Source: an uncultured Collinsella sp. | GTDB taxonomy: Bacteria > Actinomycetota > Coriobacteriia > Coriobacteriales > Coriobacteriaceae | Direction of reading: 5' to 3' | Assembly: GCA_902463875.1 (NCBI GenBank) | Contig: CABQHR010000084.1 | Span: 1 to 7,601 of the forward strand | Length of the DNA stretch: 7,601 nt | In this document: in pieces, positions 5,204 to 7,601 of the stretch | How positions within the stretch are numbered: position 1 is the stretch's first letter | Layout of the letters: each line of letters begins with the position of its first letter | Notes under the pieces: generated by a model | Told to the model about the DNA's origin: nothing | The model's input: only the letters and a program-made list of their open reading frames with translations | Databases searched by the model: none | Position numbers and translations under genes: made by a program

Positions 5204-5800
5204 GGCCTGGAAGGTGTCACGATCGGGCGCGAAGGACTGCATGGCCGCGATGGTGCGGTCGAAGAGCTCGGGAAGCTCCCAGCCCAGCATCTCGGCGCCC
5301 TGCGAAATTACATCGCGCGAGCAGCCGGCGGCAAAGCGCTTGTCCTTGAATTTCTTTTTGAGCGACTTGGTCGTAAAGTCCATGACGCTCTTGCTCGGGC
5401 GCATGATCACGGCAGCACCGATCAGACCGGTGAGTTCGTCGCAGGCAAACAGGATCTTTTCCATCTGCAACTCGGGCCTGGGCAGCGAAGAGTTAAAGTC
5501 GGACGTGTGCGTCTGGATGGCACGGATAAGCTCGGGAGTCGCACCCTCACCCTCGAGAATCTCGGCGGCATAGATGGTGTGGTTCATGGGGTCATCCTCA
5601 TGCTCCTCCCAATCCAGGTCATGCAGCAGGCCGACAATGCCCCAAAACTCTTCGTTTTCGGGGTCGAACTCGCGCGCAAAGTAGCGCATGGTGCCCTCGA
5701 CGGTCTCGCCGTGCGTGATGTGGAACGGGTCCTTGTTGTGCTCGTTGAGCAGTTCAAACGCGCGGTCGCGGGTGATTCCGGCGGAAAGCGTCTGGGACAT
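5201..5800 (-). CDS. HD-superfamily predicted hydrolase (COG2316-like)
   Basis: This 199-residue soluble protein has the metal-dependent HD phosphohydrolase pattern: GLLHDLDWEEH (58-67) with the His60-Asp61 doublet, His74 (PMNHTIYAAEIL), His98 (AIQTHTSD), and Asp121 in ACDELTGLI (119-127). His30 in FHITHGETVEGTMR is a likely first ligand. This matches small single-domain HD proteins of the COG2316 type, whose substrate is unknown; nucleotide or phosphate-ester hydrolysis is only a family-level guess. The ATG at 5800 is chosen for GGAGGT about 7 nt upstream and a family-like N-terminus; the 41-codon upstream extension has neither. It lies downstream of proA on the same strand but is separated by a terminator and its own likely promoter, so it is probably a single-gene unit. 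Its stop codon overlaps repeat copy 2. Confidence 0.88.
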   Translation of the reverse strand: MSQTLSAGITRDRAFELLNEHNKDPFHITHGETVEGTMRYFAREFDPENEEFWGIVGLLHDLDWEEHEDDPMNHTIYAAEILEGEGATPELIRAIQTHTSDFNSSLPRPELQMEKILFACDELTGLIGAAVIMRPSKSVMDFTTKSLKKKFKDKRFAAGCSRDVISQGAEMLGWELPELFDRTIAAMQSFAPDRDTFQA

Positions 5801-5843
5801 GGCAGTACCTCCAGGTGAGTCGGTGCTAGGACACGGTATCACT

Positions 5844-5872
5844 ATCGTATATCGCCGCGGGCCAAGTCGAAA
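5844..5872 (-). promoter_or_regulatory. Weak candidate promoter of the HD-hydrolase gene
   Basis: On the minus strand, TTTCGA (5872-5867) and TACGAT (5849-5844) are 17 bp apart, and the start would lie about 37 nt before the ATG. The -35 is poor. The position just after the proA terminator supports a promoter somewhere here. Confidence 0.3.
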
Positions 5873-5892
5873 GGCAGAAAAGGCATGCGGAG

Positions 5893-5921
5893 AAAAAAGC
5901 CGGGCGAACGTGTCGCCCGAC
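5893..5921 (-). terminator. Intrinsic terminator of proA
   Basis: On the minus strand a 9-bp stem (GUCGGGCGA with UCGCCCGGC, one U-G pair) closes a 5-nt loop and is followed by six U residues (5898-5893). Palindromic repeat copy 3 lies between it and the proA stop. Confidence 0.85.
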
Positions 5922-5927
5922 AAAACC

Positions 5928-5974
5928 GCAGATAAAACCTGCCAAAATAAACCTGTCCCTTTTTGGTAGGTTTA
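5928..5974 (-). repeat. REP/REPIN-like palindromic repeat, copy 3 (at stop of proA)
   Basis: On the minus strand it starts with the proA TAA stop plus one extra A, then CCTACC instead of CCTGCC. The change makes an A-C mismatch in the proA-sense RNA but a tolerated G-U pair on the other strand. The loop is identical to copies 1 and 2, and TTTTATCTGC follows. No transposase lies beside it other than the RAYT about 860 bp away. Confidence 0.83.
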
Positions 5975-7258
5975 GGGACGGACCTGGCCGGTGCCGCGGA
6001 GCTTGTATTTGTAGGTGGTGAGGGCCTCGGCGGCAAAGGGGCCGCGGGCGTGGAGCTTTTGGGTCGAGATGCCGATCTCGGCGCCCAGGCCAAACTCGCC
6101 GCCGTCAGTGAAGCGCGTGCTGGCGTTGGCGTACACGGCCGAGGCATCGACCGCGTCCAGGAAGTGCTCACAGGCATCCTCGTCCTCGGCAACGATGGCC
6201 TCGGAGTGCATGGTGCCGTAGCGGTTGATGTGCGCGATGGCTTCGTCCTCGTTCGCCACGACCTTCACGCTCATCTCGAGCGCCAGATACTCGCGGCCCC
6301 AGTCCTCCTCAGTCGCGGCAACATAGTCGTCGCCCTCGGCAAGCCCGGCGGCGGCGCATGCGGCGCACGTGGCATCGTCGCCGTGAATCAGCACGCCGTG
6401 GTCGTGCAGCACAGCAACGACTGCGGGCAGGAAGCGATCTGCAACGGCACGGTCGACCAGCAGCGATTCGGCGGCATTGCACACGCCCACACGCTGGGTC
6501 TTGGCATTGACGATAATATTGAGCGCTTTATCAAAGTCGGCGGATTCATGCACGTAGATATGGCAGTTGCCCGTGCCCGTCTCAATCACCGGCACGAGCG
6601 ACTCGCGCACGCAGCGCTGGATCAGGCCCGCACCTCCACGCGGAATGAGCACGTCGACGATGCCGCGGAGCTTCATGAGCTCGCCGGTGGCCTCGCGGTC
6701 GGTGGACTCGATCATCGAGATAGCCTCGCGCGGGAAACCCTTGTCCTCGAGCGCATCGGCCAGCAGTTCGGCAATCATGGCGCACGAGTGATAGGCCAGC
6801 GAACCGCCGCGCAGAATGCAGGCGTTGCCGGTGCGGATGCAGATGCCCGCGGCATCGGCCGTCACGTTGGGGCGCGCCTCGTAGACCATGGCAACCAGAC
6901 CCAACGGCACGCTCACACGCGTAAGGTCCACACCGCTTGCAAGCACGCGATGGTCGAGCACGCGGCCCACGGGATCGGGCAGCTCAGCGAGCTTCTCCAA
7001 GCCAGCGGCCATGCCCTCGACGCGCTCGGGCGTCAGCAACAGGCGATCAAGGAGCCCCGCCGAGGTCCCCGCATCGCGCGCGGCGGACATATCGAGCTCG
7101 TTGGCGGCGACGATGGAATCGACGCCATCGCGCAGCGCCGCGGCCATGACGCGCACGGCCTCCTGGCGCCGCTCGTCGCTCGCCGTGGCAAGCGAGGCCG
7201 ACGCTGCCTTGGCGGCAACGGCGAGATCGTGAACATATATAGCTATATCGACCGACAT
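5972..7258 (-). CDS. proA: Glutamate-5-semialdehyde dehydrogenase (gamma-glutamyl phosphate reductase)
   Basis: ProA is the second enzyme of proline synthesis from glutamate: it reduces gamma-glutamyl phosphate with NADPH to glutamate-5-semialdehyde, which cyclises to pyrroline-5-carboxylate. The 428-residue product is close to the family's usual 415-420 and shows the family landmarks: VPLGLVAMVYEARPNVT (117-133), RTGNACILRGG (142-152), IPRGGAGLI (205-213), ETGTGNCHIYVH (226-237), RVGVCNAAESLLV (256-268) with catalytic Cys260, and EFGLGAEIGISTQKLHARGP (388-407). The ATG at 7258 follows a modest AAAGGG site. proB, often its operon partner, is absent from the window. Downstream come palindromic repeat copy 3 and a strong terminator. 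Upstream it is divergent from a probable proline iminopeptidase, which may also relate to proline supply. Confidence 0.97.
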   Translation of the reverse strand: MSVDIAIYVHDLAVAAKAASASLATASDERRQEAVRVMAAALRDGVDSIVAANELDMSAARDAGTSAGLLDRLLLTPERVEGMAAGLEKLAELPDPVGRVLDHRVLASGVDLTRVSVPLGLVAMVYEARPNVTADAAGICIRTGNACILRGGSLAYHSCAMIAELLADALEDKGFPREAISMIESTDREATGELMKLRGIVDVLIPRGGAGLIQRCVRESLVPVIETGTGNCHIYVHESADFDKALNIIVNAKTQRVGVCNAAESLLVDRAVADRFLPAVVAVLHDHGVLIHGDDATCAACAAAGLAEGDDYVAATEEDWGREYLALEMSVKVVANEDEAIAHINRYGTMHSEAIVAEDEDACEHFLDAVDASAVYANASTRFTDGGEFGLGAEIGISTQKLHARGPFAAEALTTYKYKLRGTGQVRP

Positions 7259-7302
7259 GGGCGGCCCTTTCTCTTAGTAGTTTGCCCACCATGGTAGCCG
7301 AT

Positions 7303-7333
7303 TTGTGCATGCCCTCGCGCACGGCGGTAGAAT
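7303..7333 (+). promoter_or_regulatory. Weak candidate promoter of the alpha/beta-hydrolase gene
   Basis: TTGTGC (7303-7308) and TAGAAT (7328-7333) are 19 bp apart, slightly wide, in the 113-bp divergent gap between proA and the hydrolase gene. I found no confident proA promoter on the other strand. Confidence 0.3.
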
Positions 7334-7371
7334 TGGTCAATCCGAAACACCGCAACGAACGGAAGTACCGC

Positions 7372-7601
7372 ATGGCCTTTATCACTTCGTACCACGTCCC
7401 CGGCCTATATGTCGAGGACCACAGCATCGATGTCCCCCTCGACTGGCGCGGCCTGGAGCCCATGCTTTTGGCCGTCGGCAGCACCATGCGCCGTGGCGCC
7501 ATGCCGGCGCCCATCGCCGGCGCGCCCGAGAGCATCAAACTCTTCTATCGCGTGGCCTGCGCGCCCGACCGCATCAACGACGACCTGCCGCTGCTCCTGT
7601 T
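7372..7601 (+). CDS. Alpha/beta-hydrolase, probable proline iminopeptidase (S33), N-terminal fragment
   Basis: The frame is open from the ATG at 7372 to the right edge, giving 76 codons; GGAAG lies 6 nt upstream. The N-terminus has HVPGLYVEDHSIDVPLDW (8-25) and ESIKLFYRVACAP (53-65), then NDDLPLLL at the edge. This is the pattern seen ahead of the oxyanion and nucleophile motifs in S33 proline iminopeptidase-like hydrolases, where LLxLQGGPG would come next. Such enzymes release N-terminal proline from peptides in the cytoplasm. The catalytic triad lies beyond the window, so the substrate is unproven. Its position divergent from proA would fit a role in proline salvage. Confidence 0.72.
   Translation, partial: MAFITSYHVPGLYVEDHSIDVPLDWRGLEPMLLAVGSTMRRGAMPAPIAGAPESIKLFYRVACAPDRINDDLPLLL

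Noticed and set aside
3951..5974. CRISPR array made of the three repeats
   Set aside because: The spacing is irregular (0.7-1.2 kb), orientations differ, whole genes lie between copies, and no cas genes are present.
5963..7297. 444-codon plus-strand open frame antisense to proA
   Set aside because: Same codon-bias effect. proA carries all family motifs, and the antisense product has none.

Overview
The window looks like chromosomal DNA of a high-GC, gut-type actinobacterium, most likely Coriobacteriia and plausibly Collinsella. This rests on GC-rich third codon positions, an argS gene followed on the same strand by a long Ala/Pro/Lys/Arg-rich protein that could be an actinobacterial-type Rho, a CarD-family protein, and dispersed hairpin repeats of a kind I associate with Collinsella. 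The taxonomic call is inference; no marker gene here is decisive.

Layout. On the minus strand from the left: the first 247 codons of a disordered basic protein (candidate Rho, GTG start at 741, runs off the left edge). It has a plausible promoter and a leader of about 137 nt. A repeat-rich gap (742-1271) holds a short GGGAC-loop hairpin, a 142-bp foldback element with 23-bp perfect inverted ends, and the argS terminator. argS (1272-3125) follows. Across a divergent 342-bp region, a small CarD-like protein (3468-3953) is encoded on the plus strand. Next is a RAYT, a REP-associated tyrosine (HUH/Y1) transposase (4310-5068). On the minus strand again come an HD-domain predicted hydrolase (5201-5800) and proA (5972-7258). 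A plus-strand alpha/beta-hydrolase, probably of the proline iminopeptidase group, starts at 7372 and runs off the right edge.

The most interesting structure is a 45-47 nt palindromic repeat present three times (3951-3995, 5158-5203, 5928-5974). Each copy begins at the TAA stop codon of a gene (CarD-like, HD hydrolase, proA), reads in the same sense as that gene, can fold into a 10-12 bp stem with an invariant 13-nt loop and a following T tract, and lies just upstream of a second, ordinary intrinsic terminator. Two of the copies flank the RAYT gene in inverted orientation. This is what a RAYT/REP system would look like, with the repeat placed where it could act as an added 3'-end or terminator module. 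A second hairpin (916-944) has an unrelated stem but the same 13-nt loop plan, so there may be two related repeat families.

The housekeeping genes act in translation (argS), transcription (CarD-like, possibly rho) and proline metabolism (proA; the peptidase-like neighbour could release proline). proB is not in the window.
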